64,000 nucleotides of DNA from Mesobacillus subterraneus. GTDB lineage: Bacteria; Bacillota; Bacilli; Bacillales; Cytobacillaceae. The notes under the pieces were generated by a model. The model was not told the DNA's origin. It saw nothing but the letters and a program-made list of their open reading frames with translations, and searched no databases. The position numbers and the translations under genes are program-made. Below, one piece after another: positions 46,390-54,812 of this stretch (position 1 is the first letter of the stretch; every line of letters begins with the position of its first letter). The stretch spans positions 62,001-126,000 of the forward strand of contig NZ_RSFW01000003.1 in NCBI RefSeq assembly GCF_003937825.1, read 5' to 3'.

Positions 46390-46606
46390 ATTGCACCTCC
46401 TTGTTTATGTAGTTAAGTATATAATGTTTAGCTGAAAACCCATTATACCATTTATGGAGGATTTGTTTCTATTCAAGGCTTTCACTGTACCTATTTTCCT
46501 ATTTTTATAAATACAAATCTTACATTTAGTTAAAATTCAGAAAATATGATAGAATTTAAATTAGTAACAGGTCATAATATCTAGTAATTAATATGGAGGG
46601 ACTGCA

Positions 46607-47497
46607 TTGCTGACGAATCATCTGGATTTTCGGCTGGAACCAAGGATTAGGGAGCTTTATGAGGAACATAAAATGCGGGCAGAAAAAATCGATTGGGGCT
46701 ATCATGAATTTTTGCCATGGGACAAGGCAATGGATTTCAAGCGTGTGCCATGGGATGAAAGCCAGGTCAACCTGCCTTCACCGGTGATTACGGCGATTGA
46801 AACGGCGCTTTTAACTGAGGTGAATTTGCCATGGTTTACATCATACCTCGATCAGACATTTAAAGGATCTTTGTCGGTAATCAAGGAATTTGTCCATACA
46901 TGGACAGCGGAAGAGGACCAGCACTCCAATTTGCTGGAAACCTATTTGCTGATTACGCGGAACGTCGAGCCGATGCGGCTGCATCAATTACATAAAATGA
47001 CGCTTGAGAATGGCTGGGATCCTGATTTTCACACGCCGTTTGAAACGATGGTCTATACCTCGATGCAAGAGCTGGCGACAATGGTGTTCTACAATAATGT
47101 CGCAAAGGTTGCAGGCCCGCATGATCGGGAATTGGCCACGCTGCTTCGCCGGCTTGCGAAGGATGAAACGCTGCATTATGCATTTTATCGTGATGTGATC
47201 AAATTCCATCTGCAGCTGGAGCCAAACTATTGTTACTACCTGGGCAATGTGATCATGAACTTTAAAATGCCAGGTGCCGTCATGCCAGATTTCGAAAACC
47301 GGATGGCCATCATTGCGAAAGAGGCGAATTACGGTCCCCTTGAGTATTTTGATCAGGTCCTTGATGTAATCGTTGATTACTGGGACATTGAGAACCTGAG
47401 ACCAATCGCTCCGGAAGCGGAAAAAGCTCGGCTGGATATTTTGAATTATCATGCACGGTTGAAAAGGGTCAGGGAGAGGTTTTATAAAAATAAGTAG
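46607..47497 (+). CDS. Acyl-ACP desaturase-family diiron protein
   Basis: 296 residues, TTG start with GGAGGG six bases upstream. Ferritin-like diiron fold of the stearoyl-ACP desaturase family (FA_desaturase_2). Iron-ligand patterns are visible: TAEEDQHSNLL (first helix pair) and LAKDETLHYAFYRD (second). The plant and mycobacterial enzymes introduce a double bond into ACP-bound chains; Bacillus homologues are little studied and could instead be oxidases. Soluble and cytoplasmic, monocistronic, followed by a strong terminator. Confidence 0.85.
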   Translation: MLTNHLDFRLEPRIRELYEEHKMRAEKIDWGYHEFLPWDKAMDFKRVPWDESQVNLPSPVITAIETALLTEVNLPWFTSYLDQTFKGSLSVIKEFVHTWTAEEDQHSNLLETYLLITRNVEPMRLHQLHKMTLENGWDPDFHTPFETMVYTSMQELATMVFYNNVAKVAGPHDRELATLLRRLAKDETLHYAFYRDVIKFHLQLEPNYCYYLGNVIMNFKMPGAVMPDFENRMAIIAKEANYGPLEYFDQVLDVIVDYWDIENLRPIAPEAEKARLDILNYHARLKRVRERFYKNK

Positions 47498-47500
47498 AGT

Positions 47501-47538
47501 AAATGGAACCAGGAGGGATTACTCCTGGTTCCATTTTG
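47501..47538 (+). terminator. Terminator of the desaturase gene
   Basis: Perfect 15-bp stem AAATGGAACCAGGAG/CTCCTGGTTCCATTT with a 6-nt loop, ending in T residues. Confidence 0.9.
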
Positions 47539-47631
47539 TTAGAATAGGAATGAGGTTGCGAAATATTTATAAAGGAATTCCGCAATGTACATAGAAATGG
47601 TTATGTATCACACAAAGCAAAAGGAGTTTAT

Positions 47632-47799
47632 ATGAAAAAAGGGTTTACAGTATTTTTCATCGGATTGATTATGTATATGGCAGGCATCTATTTATCCACG
47701 ATTTGGACTGCTCCAGGTGCGGCGCTTGGTGTTTTAGGCGGGATACTGATGGGCGCGAGTACTTATTTTTATGTGATGAACCGTAAGCGGCAATCATAG
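47632..47799 (+). CDS. Small two-helix membrane protein, 55 residues
   Basis: ATG with AAAGGAG seven bases upstream. The sequence begins MKKGFTVFFIGLIMYMAGIYLS and continues into a glycine-rich second helix (GAALGVLGGILMGASTYFYV), ending in a basic tail NRKRQS. No family recognised. Positive-inside charges at both ends fit a hairpin-like membrane protein. The stop is one base from the stop of the convergent J-domain gene. Confidence 0.6.
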   Translation: MKKGFTVFFIGLIMYMAGIYLSTIWTAPGAALGVLGGILMGASTYFYVMNRKRQS

Positions 47800-47800
47800 G

Positions 47801-48304
47801 TTACTTTAGATTCTCATAATGCTCATTGAACACTTTAAACAGCCTTTCATCGCCCCCGCGGTCGGGATGGAGGGCTTTGAGCAGTTTTTTGAATTCTTTT
47901 TTGAGTTCCTGATTGCTGCTGTTCTGGCTCAGTCCCAACAAATCTTCCATGTGTGTGGTACTCGTACCTGCCGCTTCAATTTGGCTATTGAGCATTTTTT
48001 TCAAGGTACGAACCTTTGATTGCTCGATGTGAAGCCGGGTTTTCAAGAGGTCCAGTTGCTGGGCCAGCTGGTTGTTGTCAAGCTTGGCTCTTATCAGCTG
48101 CGCGGAAATCTCATCAGTGTGTTTGTGGACGATAAAGTCTGTCAGGTCTTTTTGGTTAATGGTATAGGTAAGATTTCTTCTCTGACTCATTTCAGCACAG
48201 AGTTGCCCAGCCTCAATCCAGTGCAGGACGTCCTGCTCGCTAGCCTCAATGCCCGAAGAAGTTAATCGTTCTGCTGCTTCTTTTACAGTTAGCATCTCAT
48301 TCAC
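47801..48304 (-). CDS. MerR-like helix-turn-helix, coiled-coil and C-terminal J-domain protein
   Basis: 167 residues in three parts. Residues 1-62 look like an excisionase/MerR-type DNA-binding helix-turn-helix (MLTVKEAAERLTSSGIEASEQDVLHWIEAGQL). Residues 65-120 are a charged coiled coil. Residues 122-167 are a compact J domain with an intact HPD motif (ELKKEFKKLLKALHPDRGGDERLFKVFNEHYENL). It has no G/F or zinc-finger regions, so it is not DnaJ. The combination could tether DnaK to a DNA-bound partner. I do not know a characterised homologue. Confidence 0.8.
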   Translation of the reverse strand: MNEMLTVKEAAERLTSSGIEASEQDVLHWIEAGQLCAEMSQRRNLTYTINQKDLTDFIVHKHTDEISAQLIRAKLDNNQLAQQLDLLKTRLHIEQSKVRTLKKMLNSQIEAAGTSTTHMEDLLGLSQNSSNQELKKEFKKLLKALHPDRGGDERLFKVFNEHYENLK

Positions 48305-48431
48305 TCTCTTTATCTACGAAAAATTATCAGACAAATCTATCATACCACTGAATTTTTTCAAAAAAAGAACAGGAGTGTGACATTGTGTTACACAGGGGTG
48401 CGTAAAGTTTAAAAAAAGGGGGAATGTAATC

Positions 48432-48956
48432 ATGGTTATTAATTTGAACGAAGTGATTGAGATATTGGAAAGGACGCCACGAACATTGGAAAGTTTCCTA
48501 TCAGGGCTGTCCGATGGCTGGCTGACAGCCAATGAGGGAGAGGGAACATGGAATGCGTCAGAAGTGATCGGCCACTTGATTGATGGCGAAAGATACAATT
48601 GGATTCCGAGACTGCAAATCATTTTAAGTGACAATACTGAAAAGACATTCCCTGTATTTGACCGGTTCTCTCATTTGCAGCAGTATGCAGATTGGTCGAT
48701 TGAGGAAAAGCTAAACGAATTTGAGTCATTAAGAATGGAGAATATCGAGAAGCTCAGAGCGATGATGACCAGTGAACAACAGTTCGGTATGATCGGAATC
48801 CATCCCGAATACGGGGAAGTGACAGCCAGGCAGCTGATCTCGACCTGGGCTGTACATGACCTCACTCATCTTGCACAGATTACAAGAGTCCTGGCAAAGC
48901 ATTATGATCAGGAAGTCGGTCCGTGGAAAGGATATTTAGGGATATTAAACAGATGA
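48432..48956 (+). CDS. DinB-family four-helix-bundle protein
   Basis: 174 residues. DinB/YfiT-type fold with metal-binding His positions in SEVIGHLIDGERYNW and in the late helix STWAVHDLTHLAQITRVLAKHY. Members include bacillithiol S-transferases (BstA/YfiT) that conjugate toxic compounds and many proteins of unknown role. AAAGGGGGAA precedes the ATG. It stands with the HAD phosphatase gene 54 bases downstream. Confidence 0.85.
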   Translation: MVINLNEVIEILERTPRTLESFLSGLSDGWLTANEGEGTWNASEVIGHLIDGERYNWIPRLQIILSDNTEKTFPVFDRFSHLQQYADWSIEEKLNEFESLRMENIEKLRAMMTSEQQFGMIGIHPEYGEVTARQLISTWAVHDLTHLAQITRVLAKHYDQEVGPWKGYLGILNR

Positions 48957-49010
48957 AACCTTTTCTCTAAAAAGCTCGTCTGTACTGTTGTGCGAAAGGA
49001 GATGATAGTT

Positions 49011-49676
49011 TTGATTAAAGCGATTGTTTTCGATTTTGATGGTTTAATCATAGATACAGAAACTGTCTGGTACGAAGCTTACAAAGAAGCACTTGGATTT
49101 TATCATGCAGACCTCCCGCTTGAGGAATTCGCGAAATGTATTGGAACGCACGATACTGTTCTGTTCGACTATTTCAAATCACAGCTTGGCGAAGATACGG
49201 ATTGCGATGAAATTGAAAGCAGGGCAAGCGAGATTGTTGATGTGAAGCTTAGGACCGTTAATGCCCGCGATGGGGTGAAAGAATACTTAGAAGAAGCGCA
49301 CCGCTCAGGCTTAAAGATTGGGCTGGCCACAAGTTCATCACGTGCATGGGTCACCCGATTATTGAATGAACTCCGCTTGATTGATTACTTTGAAGCGATT
49401 GTAACAAAAGACGATGTTGAAAAAGTAAAGCCAGCGCCTGACTTGTATGCAAAGGCAGTAGAAAAACTAAGGGTTCAGCCTTCAGAAGCACTGGCTTTTG
49501 AGGACTCCCTTAACGGATTGAATGCAGCGGTAGCAGCAGGGTTGAAATGCGTGGTTGTGCCAAACCCGGTAACTGAAGCGCTCGCATTTGAAAAACATGA
49601 GCTGAAGATGGCATCGATGGGTGAAAAGACGCTGGACGAAGTGATTAAAACGATCAACACACAAACTGTACGATAA
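49011..49676 (+). CDS. HAD-superfamily phosphatase, beta-phosphoglucomutase-like (YhcW-type)
   Basis: 221 residues from TTG 49011, chosen for the AAAGGAGATG nine bases upstream. Motif I is VFDFDGLIIDTE (nucleophile and acid Asp), motif II TSSSRAW, motif III Lys in VKPAPDLY, and motif IV FEDSLNG. An alpha-helical cap lies between motifs I and II as in beta-phosphoglucomutase relatives. Likely a broad phosphosugar or nucleotide phosphatase. Terminator follows. Confidence 0.88.
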   Translation: MIKAIVFDFDGLIIDTETVWYEAYKEALGFYHADLPLEEFAKCIGTHDTVLFDYFKSQLGEDTDCDEIESRASEIVDVKLRTVNARDGVKEYLEEAHRSGLKIGLATSSSRAWVTRLLNELRLIDYFEAIVTKDDVEKVKPAPDLYAKAVEKLRVQPSEALAFEDSLNGLNAAVAAGLKCVVVPNPVTEALAFEKHELKMASMGEKTLDEVIKTINTQTVR

Positions 49677-49677
49677 A

Positions 49678-49710
49678 AAACAGCCCTGCGAAATTTTTGC
49701 AGGGCTGTTT
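49678..49710. terminator. Bidirectional terminator
   Basis: AAACAGCCCTGC/GCAGGGCTGTTT perfect 12-bp stem, A-rich left flank and T-rich right flank, between convergent genes. Confidence 0.9.
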
Positions 49711-49712
49711 CC

Positions 49713-50648
49713 TTATCTCACCGCACCATGAGGCAATACGGCATGTACTCCTTTGACGCCATTAACGACCTGTGTCACCCTAAGATCAACTGTGACGCTG
49801 GCCAAAGCGAGGGCTTCCGTACGATCAAGCTGATGAAGGTCCCTCAGCAGTTCAACCATCTCGTCCAGGGCCTGTCCCGCAGCGAGGTTCAAGTCCTCAT
49901 TGAATCCGAATGTGATCCATCCTTCCGGCGTATTTGCCCGCGGCATCTTTAATTGAAGATCTTCCCGGAGAGTCAGCGTGATATCAACAAGATCCATCGG
50001 ACATTCGATAGCCGTACCAGAAACCTCACCGTCTCCCTGTGCGGCATGACCATCACCAATCGAAAACAATGCTCCTTCTACCGAAACCGGCAAATACAAG
50101 GTGCTGCCTCGCTTCAACTCCTTGCAATCGATGTTGCCGCCGCAGTAGCGGGGAGGAGAGGTGTGATGCACACCATGCTCTGCTGGTGCGACTCCCATCA
50201 ACCCAATGAAAGGGTTCAAGCCGACATGGATGGGACGGGAGCCGATTTTGGTGCTCGCTGTCATCGCAAAGGGATTCAACTCCCAATCGAGGCGGATTCT
50301 ATCTGAACCGGTCAGTCCGAGCACATCGTTTTGCCAGCTTTTTTTGCCGCCAGCCCAGTTCGTCCCATACCAGCCTGGCACGACATCGTTCAATTTTACC
50401 TCCAGGACCATCCCCGGCTTTGCGCCTTTCACCTCAATGGGTCCGACCATGGGGTGCAAGGGATTTTCTTCTTTTACCGCTGAGCGAAAAAACTCTCTAT
50501 CAGTGCCTTTTGTGCGTGAATAGCCCCATTCGATGTCCGGTGTCTGCATCCGGATGCTGTCTCCGGAATCCACCGTCAAAATCGGCTTGTACGCATTGCT
50601 GAAGGATCCATGGAGATTATCAGATTTCAATTCAATTGTATGTATCAT
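49713..50648 (-). CDS. Acetamidase/formamidase-family protein
   Basis: 311 residues of the FmdA_AmdA family. Visible family features are MVGPIEVKGAKPGMVLEVKLNDV, GLMGVAPAEHGVHHTSPPRYCGGNIDCKEL and the signature FSIGDGHAAQGDGEVSGTAIECPM, including the conserved His and Asp of the hydrolytic site. It releases ammonia from short amides such as formamide or acetamide; the true substrate is uncertain. AAGGAGATG precedes the ATG. An EamA transporter gene lies 12 bases upstream in the same operon. Confidence 0.9.
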   Translation of the reverse strand: MIHTIELKSDNLHGSFSNAYKPILTVDSGDSIRMQTPDIEWGYSRTKGTDREFFRSAVKEENPLHPMVGPIEVKGAKPGMVLEVKLNDVVPGWYGTNWAGGKKSWQNDVLGLTGSDRIRLDWELNPFAMTASTKIGSRPIHVGLNPFIGLMGVAPAEHGVHHTSPPRYCGGNIDCKELKRGSTLYLPVSVEGALFSIGDGHAAQGDGEVSGTAIECPMDLVDITLTLREDLQLKMPRANTPEGWITFGFNEDLNLAAGQALDEMVELLRDLHQLDRTEALALASVTVDLRVTQVVNGVKGVHAVLPHGAVR

Positions 50649-50660
50649 TGCGCCATCTCC

Positions 50661-51596
50661 TTATGCAATTTCATTCTTAGCCAGCTTTTGCTGCGTCTTT
50701 CTTTTAAAAAGCTTTGGATTCGTACCAATATATACTCCGGATAATACCATTGCCGCTCCGATCGCATGGGCAGTCGTGAACTTTTCTCCTAAAAACAGAG
50801 TAGCCATGATGACTGCGGAAACCGGCATCACGTTGATAAAAATTGATGCTTTCGCTGCTCCGACTTCCTTGATTCCGTTGTAGTACATGACAAACGAAAT
50901 GACCGTGACCAGTACACTCATATGAATGATTGCTAGCCAGGTCACACCGGATGCCTGCTGGACATCCTGCCAGGATGTTTCTGCAACAGCAAATGGCAGT
51001 AAAAACAATGTGCCAAAGGCAACCGCGTAGGTTGTGGATTCAACGGAACTGAACTTCTTTAGAACGATTTTCCCGACAACACTGTACAGCGCCCAGCTAA
51101 TCACAGCTCCCATCAACACAAAATCAATCGGTTCGAAGCCAAGCTGGAGAAGAGACAGCAGATGTCCATCAGTAATAATGAAAAAGGCGCCGGAAAGGGC
51201 AATCGCCAGGCCAATGACATTGTTGCGTGTGATCGTTTCTTTTAAGAATAAGGCTGATAAAAGGACAATCAACACGGGATTGGAGGCGATGAACAGCGAA
51301 CTTTTAATGACCGGGGCGTGTTTGCTGGCCATGAAAAAGAATATGTTATACAACGCGATGCCCGTCAGGCCAAGAACTGCAAACAGGCCAATATCCTTCA
51401 AGTTTGGTTTCTTCAGATTTTTCTCCATTACAAACATAAGCGGGAAAAGGAGAATTGCCGCGCCGAAAAAACGGAAGAATGCGACCGTAGCAGGTTCAAA
51501 GCTTTCCACCGCGAATTTACCCGCGATGAACGCACTTCCCCATGTAGCCGTAGCGAATGTCAGCATCCCATATGTAATCCATAACTTTTTGTTCAT
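50661..51596 (-). CDS. DMT-superfamily transporter (EamA domains)
   Basis: 311 residues from ATG 51596, with GGAAGGGAA upstream; a start 15 bases earlier lacks a good site. Ten transmembrane helices as two EamA repeats of five; KHAPVIKSSLFIASNPVLIVLLSALFLKE and GAAKASIFINVMPVSAVIMATLFLGEKFT are the equivalent helix pairs. Usually drug/metabolite or amino acid exporters. Cotranscribed with the amidase gene. Confidence 0.9.
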   Translation of the reverse strand: MNKKLWITYGMLTFATATWGSAFIAGKFAVESFEPATVAFFRFFGAAILLFPLMFVMEKNLKKPNLKDIGLFAVLGLTGIALYNIFFFMASKHAPVIKSSLFIASNPVLIVLLSALFLKETITRNNVIGLAIALSGAFFIITDGHLLSLLQLGFEPIDFVLMGAVISWALYSVVGKIVLKKFSSVESTTYAVAFGTLFLLPFAVAETSWQDVQQASGVTWLAIIHMSVLVTVISFVMYYNGIKEVGAAKASIFINVMPVSAVIMATLFLGEKFTTAHAIGAAMVLSGVYIGTNPKLFKRKTQQKLAKNEIA

Positions 51597-51746
51597 CAAA
51601 TTCCCTTCCATCTTTTTAAATTATTTAACTAGTATTGTAGCATCTTTTTCGGCAAGCGAAATAAAAAAATCTAAATGAGCTGAAACTTTTTTCGTCCTGC
51701 TAAGTCTAATGTAAAGGAAAATCAAAAACGGATATGAGGTGCTTTT

Positions 51747-52238
51747 TTGAAAAAGTTAATCGCAAGTTTCATTTTATTGAGTGTCATGTTTTTATTATCT
51801 GCATGTAATGGAGGAACTGAAATAGAAACCAGCATTGAAAAGCAGGCGGAAAAGAAATCGGAAAAGAAAGTTGATGAGCCCGGCAACACGGGAGTCATTC
51901 CTGAAGCCCTCTCAGCCAGTCTGGTAGAAGTCGATGAAGGCACGGAAGGTAAAGATTTTATTTACGAAGTGAAAAACAATACTGACAAGGAGATTGAAAT
52001 TCCTTTTGACGAGAATGGCGGCCATGTTTATGTGCTCAGGGATCAATCTGGGAAAGAGGTCAACCGGAATGATGGACTGGGGACAATTCAAAGCAACCAG
52101 ATCGTCAGTGCCGGAGAAGCCATTACGATTAAAATTGGAATGGGCGGATTGAAAAAAGGAACGTATGAACTAGAAGTCTGGATGGAGTCGGAACTGGACA
52201 ACACGTATAATCAGACAATTACTTTTACCATCGAATAA
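51747..52238 (+). CDS. BsuPI-domain lipoprotein
   Basis: 163 residues, TTG start after GAGGTG. Lipobox LLSACNG; then a lysine/glutamate-rich linker and a beta-sandwich domain (DFIYEVKNNTDKEIEIPFDENGGHVYVLRDQSGKEVNRND; GTYELEVWMESEL) resembling the intracellular proteinase inhibitor BsuPI family. As a lipoprotein it is outside the membrane and its role is unknown; inhibition of cell-wall-associated proteases is possible. Confidence 0.78.
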   Translation: MKKLIASFILLSVMFLLSACNGGTEIETSIEKQAEKKSEKKVDEPGNTGVIPEALSASLVEVDEGTEGKDFIYEVKNNTDKEIEIPFDENGGHVYVLRDQSGKEVNRNDGLGTIQSNQIVSAGEAITIKIGMGGLKKGTYELEVWMESELDNTYNQTITFTIE

Positions 52239-52248
52239 ACCCTTACAG

Positions 52249-52273
52249 GCAGAGGAGAAAACCTCTGCTTTTT
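52249..52273 (+). terminator. Terminator of the BsuPI lipoprotein gene
   Basis: GCAGAGG/CCTCTGC perfect stem with a 6-nt loop and TTTTT. Confidence 0.85.
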
Positions 52274-52325
52274 GTGTACCAATTACTGGAATAAGGTGGT
52301 AAAATTAGACTGGGGGGATTACCAC

Positions 52326-52736
52326 ATGGGTTGGAAATTCATAATATTAGCAGCCATGATGATCTCAGTGCTTGCTTTCATTAAATTTGTGATTAGAAAA
52401 TCGTTGAAGATCCCAAAAGTAAAAAAGGAATTTTTCTCTTACAATCATATTAATGATCAACATCGAAAAATAGACTGGGCTGTAAGATTCACGGCACTGA
52501 TCGTTTATTTCTTCCTGATTCATCAACTGATGCTCGAAGAATTCCCGCTCAATGTATTTCTGATCATACTGTCTTTTTTATACAGCACTGAAAATTTTGT
52601 TCGAGCGTATTTTGAGTGGAGGCATTCAGAGCATCCAAGACAGTGGATCCTGTCACTGGCAGAAGGAAGTGTATTCATCATGATGGCGATGATCATTGTT
52701 CAAAATGACATTATGTTTTGGTTAACGAACAGATGA
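52326..52736 (+). CDS. DUF4181-like membrane protein
   Basis: 136 residues from ATG 52326, with TGGGGGGAT upstream. Four hydrophobic helices; segments KEFFSYNHINDQHRKIDWAVRF and ENFVRAYFEWRHSEHPRQWILS fit the Firmicute DUF4181 family as I remember it. Function unknown. First of five closely spaced envelope genes (52326-54512); its stop overlaps the next start (ATGA). Confidence 0.72.
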   Translation: MGWKFIILAAMMISVLAFIKFVIRKSLKIPKVKKEFFSYNHINDQHRKIDWAVRFTALIVYFFLIHQLMLEEFPLNVFLIILSFLYSTENFVRAYFEWRHSEHPRQWILSLAEGSVFIMMAMIIVQNDIMFWLTNR

Positions 52737-53122
52737 TGAAAAGACCAAGAGGGATCATTACTGTCATTTTCATCGTTTCTTTTTTGGCCATCCTGTTTTT
52801 TGTGCTAACTGATGACAAACACTATCAAAACGTGAGTATGGTAATGATTATTGAAGAAAAGGCTCACTACATTGAACCAGGTAAATACCAGAAAATGTGG
52901 GTTGTTGGGTCCAATGCAAATGATCCTGGCCCAAATAAGGAAAGATTTAAAGTCATGATTGAGGATGCAAGAATCTACAATCTTATCGAAGAAGGAAAAG
53001 AGTATTTTGTCTCGTTCCAGGGTGAAAAAAAGATGGAAGACCCTGAATATCTCTACACTTTTGGACAGATTGAAATACCAGGAGGCACACAAATGGCAGG
53101 GGAAGGTGTCATAAAAGACTAA
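52733..53122 (+). CDS. Uncharacterised single-pass membrane protein with external domain
   Basis: 129 residues from ATG 52733, overlapping the previous stop. An N-terminal helix (about residues 9-28) follows the basic MMKRPRG; the rest is a small, probably beta-rich external domain (MIIEEKAHYIEPGKYQKMWVVG; YFVSFQGEKKMEDPEYLYTFGQIEIPGG). No lipobox. I recognise no family. Translational coupling to the DUF4181-like gene suggests a functional partner. Confidence 0.65.
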   Translation: MMKRPRGIITVIFIVSFLAILFFVLTDDKHYQNVSMVMIIEEKAHYIEPGKYQKMWVVGSNANDPGPNKERFKVMIEDARIYNLIEEGKEYFVSFQGEKKMEDPEYLYTFGQIEIPGGTQMAGEGVIKD

Positions 53123-53140
53123 ATCCGGGGGTGAAATGAC

Positions 53141-53701
53141 TTGATAAAAAATAAAAGATTCTTAGGAATTGCTATTCTCCTTTTTAGTTTATCCATAATG
53201 ATCAGCTTTCCTTTTCCACACGAGTATCCGATGGGGCAGGAACTGACATCAGCATTGAATATCCCGATAACGACAATCAACGGAATTAATTATGTAGGAG
53301 TAACTGCGTTAGCAATGCTTGCCGGCAGTTTATTCTTTCTTGTGAAATCATTAGAAAAGTTTCATATGCGGTTGGTATTGCTGGCTATTGTAGCAACTGT
53401 TTTCTTGCCAATCGGACTAGTCAGCGCCCGCTGTGAGCTCCCATTTAAGAATCATAGCAGCGATCAAGTCACCTTCAATGTGGAGTTTTACGATAAATAT
53501 AGATTTGAAGATGAAGGGGAGATGCTCACACTGTTGAATGAGGGTGGACCTTTTGAAGTCACACTACAAGGAAAAGAGAGAAAAACCGTAAAAGTCGAGG
53601 CAGAAATTGATGTGTCGGGTAGGGCGAGCTTTGTATCAAGTGGGGGAGCTTGGGGTGTGAATCTGCAGATCAAGTCAGGTAATAAGCTTCGGAAATTATA
53701 G
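53141..53701 (+). CDS. Uncharacterised membrane protein with C-terminal external domain
   Basis: 186 residues, TTG start after GGGGGTGA. Three hydrophobic segments in the first 110 residues (FLGIAILLFSLSIMISF; VGVTALAMLAGSLFFLV; LVLLAIVATVFLPIGLV), then a soluble domain of about 75 residues rich in beta strands (DQVTFNVEFYDKYRFEDEGEM; GGPFEVTLQGKERKTVKVEAEI). No recognised family. Part of the five-gene envelope unit. Confidence 0.65.
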   Translation: MIKNKRFLGIAILLFSLSIMISFPFPHEYPMGQELTSALNIPITTINGINYVGVTALAMLAGSLFFLVKSLEKFHMRLVLLAIVATVFLPIGLVSARCELPFKNHSSDQVTFNVEFYDKYRFEDEGEMLTLLNEGGPFEVTLQGKERKTVKVEAEIDVSGRASFVSSGGAWGVNLQIKSGNKLRKL

Positions 53702-53730
53702 ACTGTCAGGCATCCAGGGGGGAGTCAGCC

Positions 53731-54159
53731 ATGAGAGAAATAAATCAAACAGTTGCATCAGGTGTTGTGGCAGGAATTTTCCTCGGACTTTTTTTAAAAG
53801 CGGTCGAATACATAACCGGTCTCAAAGTCTATACACTGCTGTTGAATGTAGACTACATTGCAATCCTAAAAGACTATGCATTCCCTGAATTTGTGGAATT
53901 CGTGTTCCACCTTGTGATCTCCGTACTTCTTAGCTTGGTGACCTATTATTATTTACTGAAAAGAACCAGCAAAATGAGATTAGTCATCAATCTTAGCCTT
54001 CTTGTAGGCTTCCTGTTATACCCAACGACAATGCTTTCAGACCGTACACCTGAAATCAACAGTACGTATGCCTTCCTGTTTTGGATGCTGGGACATGGAC
54101 TTTATGGGGTTGTTCTCGGCTGGATGTTAACTAACATACGAAGGAATGAGGGGAGATAA
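53731..54159 (+). CDS. Uncharacterised four-helix membrane protein
   Basis: 142 residues, four transmembrane helices, with an N-terminal glycine-zipper-like GVVAGIFLGLFLKAVE. The overall pattern is reminiscent of the YqhR/YagU-type small membrane proteins, but I cannot confirm a family. GGGGGGAG precedes the ATG. Two bases separate it from the lipoprotein gene. Confidence 0.65.
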   Translation: MREINQTVASGVVAGIFLGLFLKAVEYITGLKVYTLLLNVDYIAILKDYAFPEFVEFVFHLVISVLLSLVTYYYLLKRTSKMRLVINLSLLVGFLLYPTTMLSDRTPEINSTYAFLFWMLGHGLYGVVLGWMLTNIRRNEGR

Positions 54160-54161
54160 AG

Positions 54162-54512
54162 ATGAAGCGGACAATTGGAATCATTGGTGTACTTTTGTTT
54201 ATTTTAACAGGCTGCAGTGAAGAAGAGCGCCAGTTAAAAGGACTAGTTTCCGAGAAGGAAGGCGAATATGGTTTATATGTCGTCGGACACGAGGAAGTTG
54301 ACGGATTTAAACTAGCAGAAGAAGGCATCGATGAATCAAAAATCCATATCATCTACCATGCAAAGTCTCTCGAAGTCGCTCAGGAAAACTTCTCGACTTC
54401 CGGGATTGATAAAGAACCAGCATATGTAGTGTTGGACCATGACGCGATTGTTTTAAAAACCTACAAATACGATGAATTAGTCGAATTCCTTCTGGATAAA
54501 ATTGCTCAATAG
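54162..54512 (+). CDS. Small uncharacterised lipoprotein
   Basis: 116 residues with lipobox LTGCSE after a 17-residue leader. The mature part alternates acidic strands and helices (GEYGLYVVGHEEVDGFKLAEEGI; SKIHIIYHAKSLEVAQENFSTSGIDKEPAYVVLDHDAIVLKTYKYDELVEFL), a pattern that could be a thioredoxin-like fold without CxxC. Last gene of the envelope unit. Family not recognised. Confidence 0.7.
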   Translation: MKRTIGIIGVLLFILTGCSEEERQLKGLVSEKEGEYGLYVVGHEEVDGFKLAEEGIDESKIHIIYHAKSLEVAQENFSTSGIDKEPAYVVLDHDAIVLKTYKYDELVEFLLDKIAQ

Positions 54513-54538
54513 AAGCCCACGATACAAAGTGGACTTTT

Positions 54539-54751
54539 TTATTTTGAATGTCGTTGTCTTATAAGGGCCCAGATTCCCATAAAAACTAAAGAAGTAATAA
54601 ACACTTTTACTAATGATATTTGTTCTGTTAGTGGTGTATGAGTCGTTCTGTCTGAGGAAAAAAGCGACCACCAGACAGGGTCAGGGAAGATGGCAGAGGC
54701 AATAAACCAGACACAATAAAATAGGAAAATACCAATCAAATAAGGTTTCAT
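54539..54751 (-). CDS. Small two-helix membrane protein
   Basis: 70 residues, ATG with AAAGGAG upstream. Two hydrophobic helices (MKPYLIGIFLFYCVWFIASA and VKVFITSLVFMGIWALI) flank an external loop (FPDPVWWSLFSSDRTTHTPLTEQ). Only 14 bases separate its start from the terminator of the M20 gene, so it either depends on read-through or has a promoter overlapping that hairpin. No family recognised. Confidence 0.6.
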   Translation of the reverse strand: MKPYLIGIFLFYCVWFIASAIFPDPVWWSLFSSDRTTHTPLTEQISLVKVFITSLVFMGIWALIRQRHSK

Positions 54752-54765
54752 TCGATCTCCTTTCC

Positions 54766-54793
54766 AAAAAGCTCAGGCGACCCTGAGCTTTTT
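54766..54793 (-). terminator. Terminator of the M20 peptidase gene
   Basis: AAAAAGCTCAGG/CCTGAGCTTTTT perfect 12-bp stem with a 4-nt loop; symmetrical, so it can work in both directions. Confidence 0.88.
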
Positions 54794-54812
54794 AGCTTTT
54801 AAATGTGTAAAA

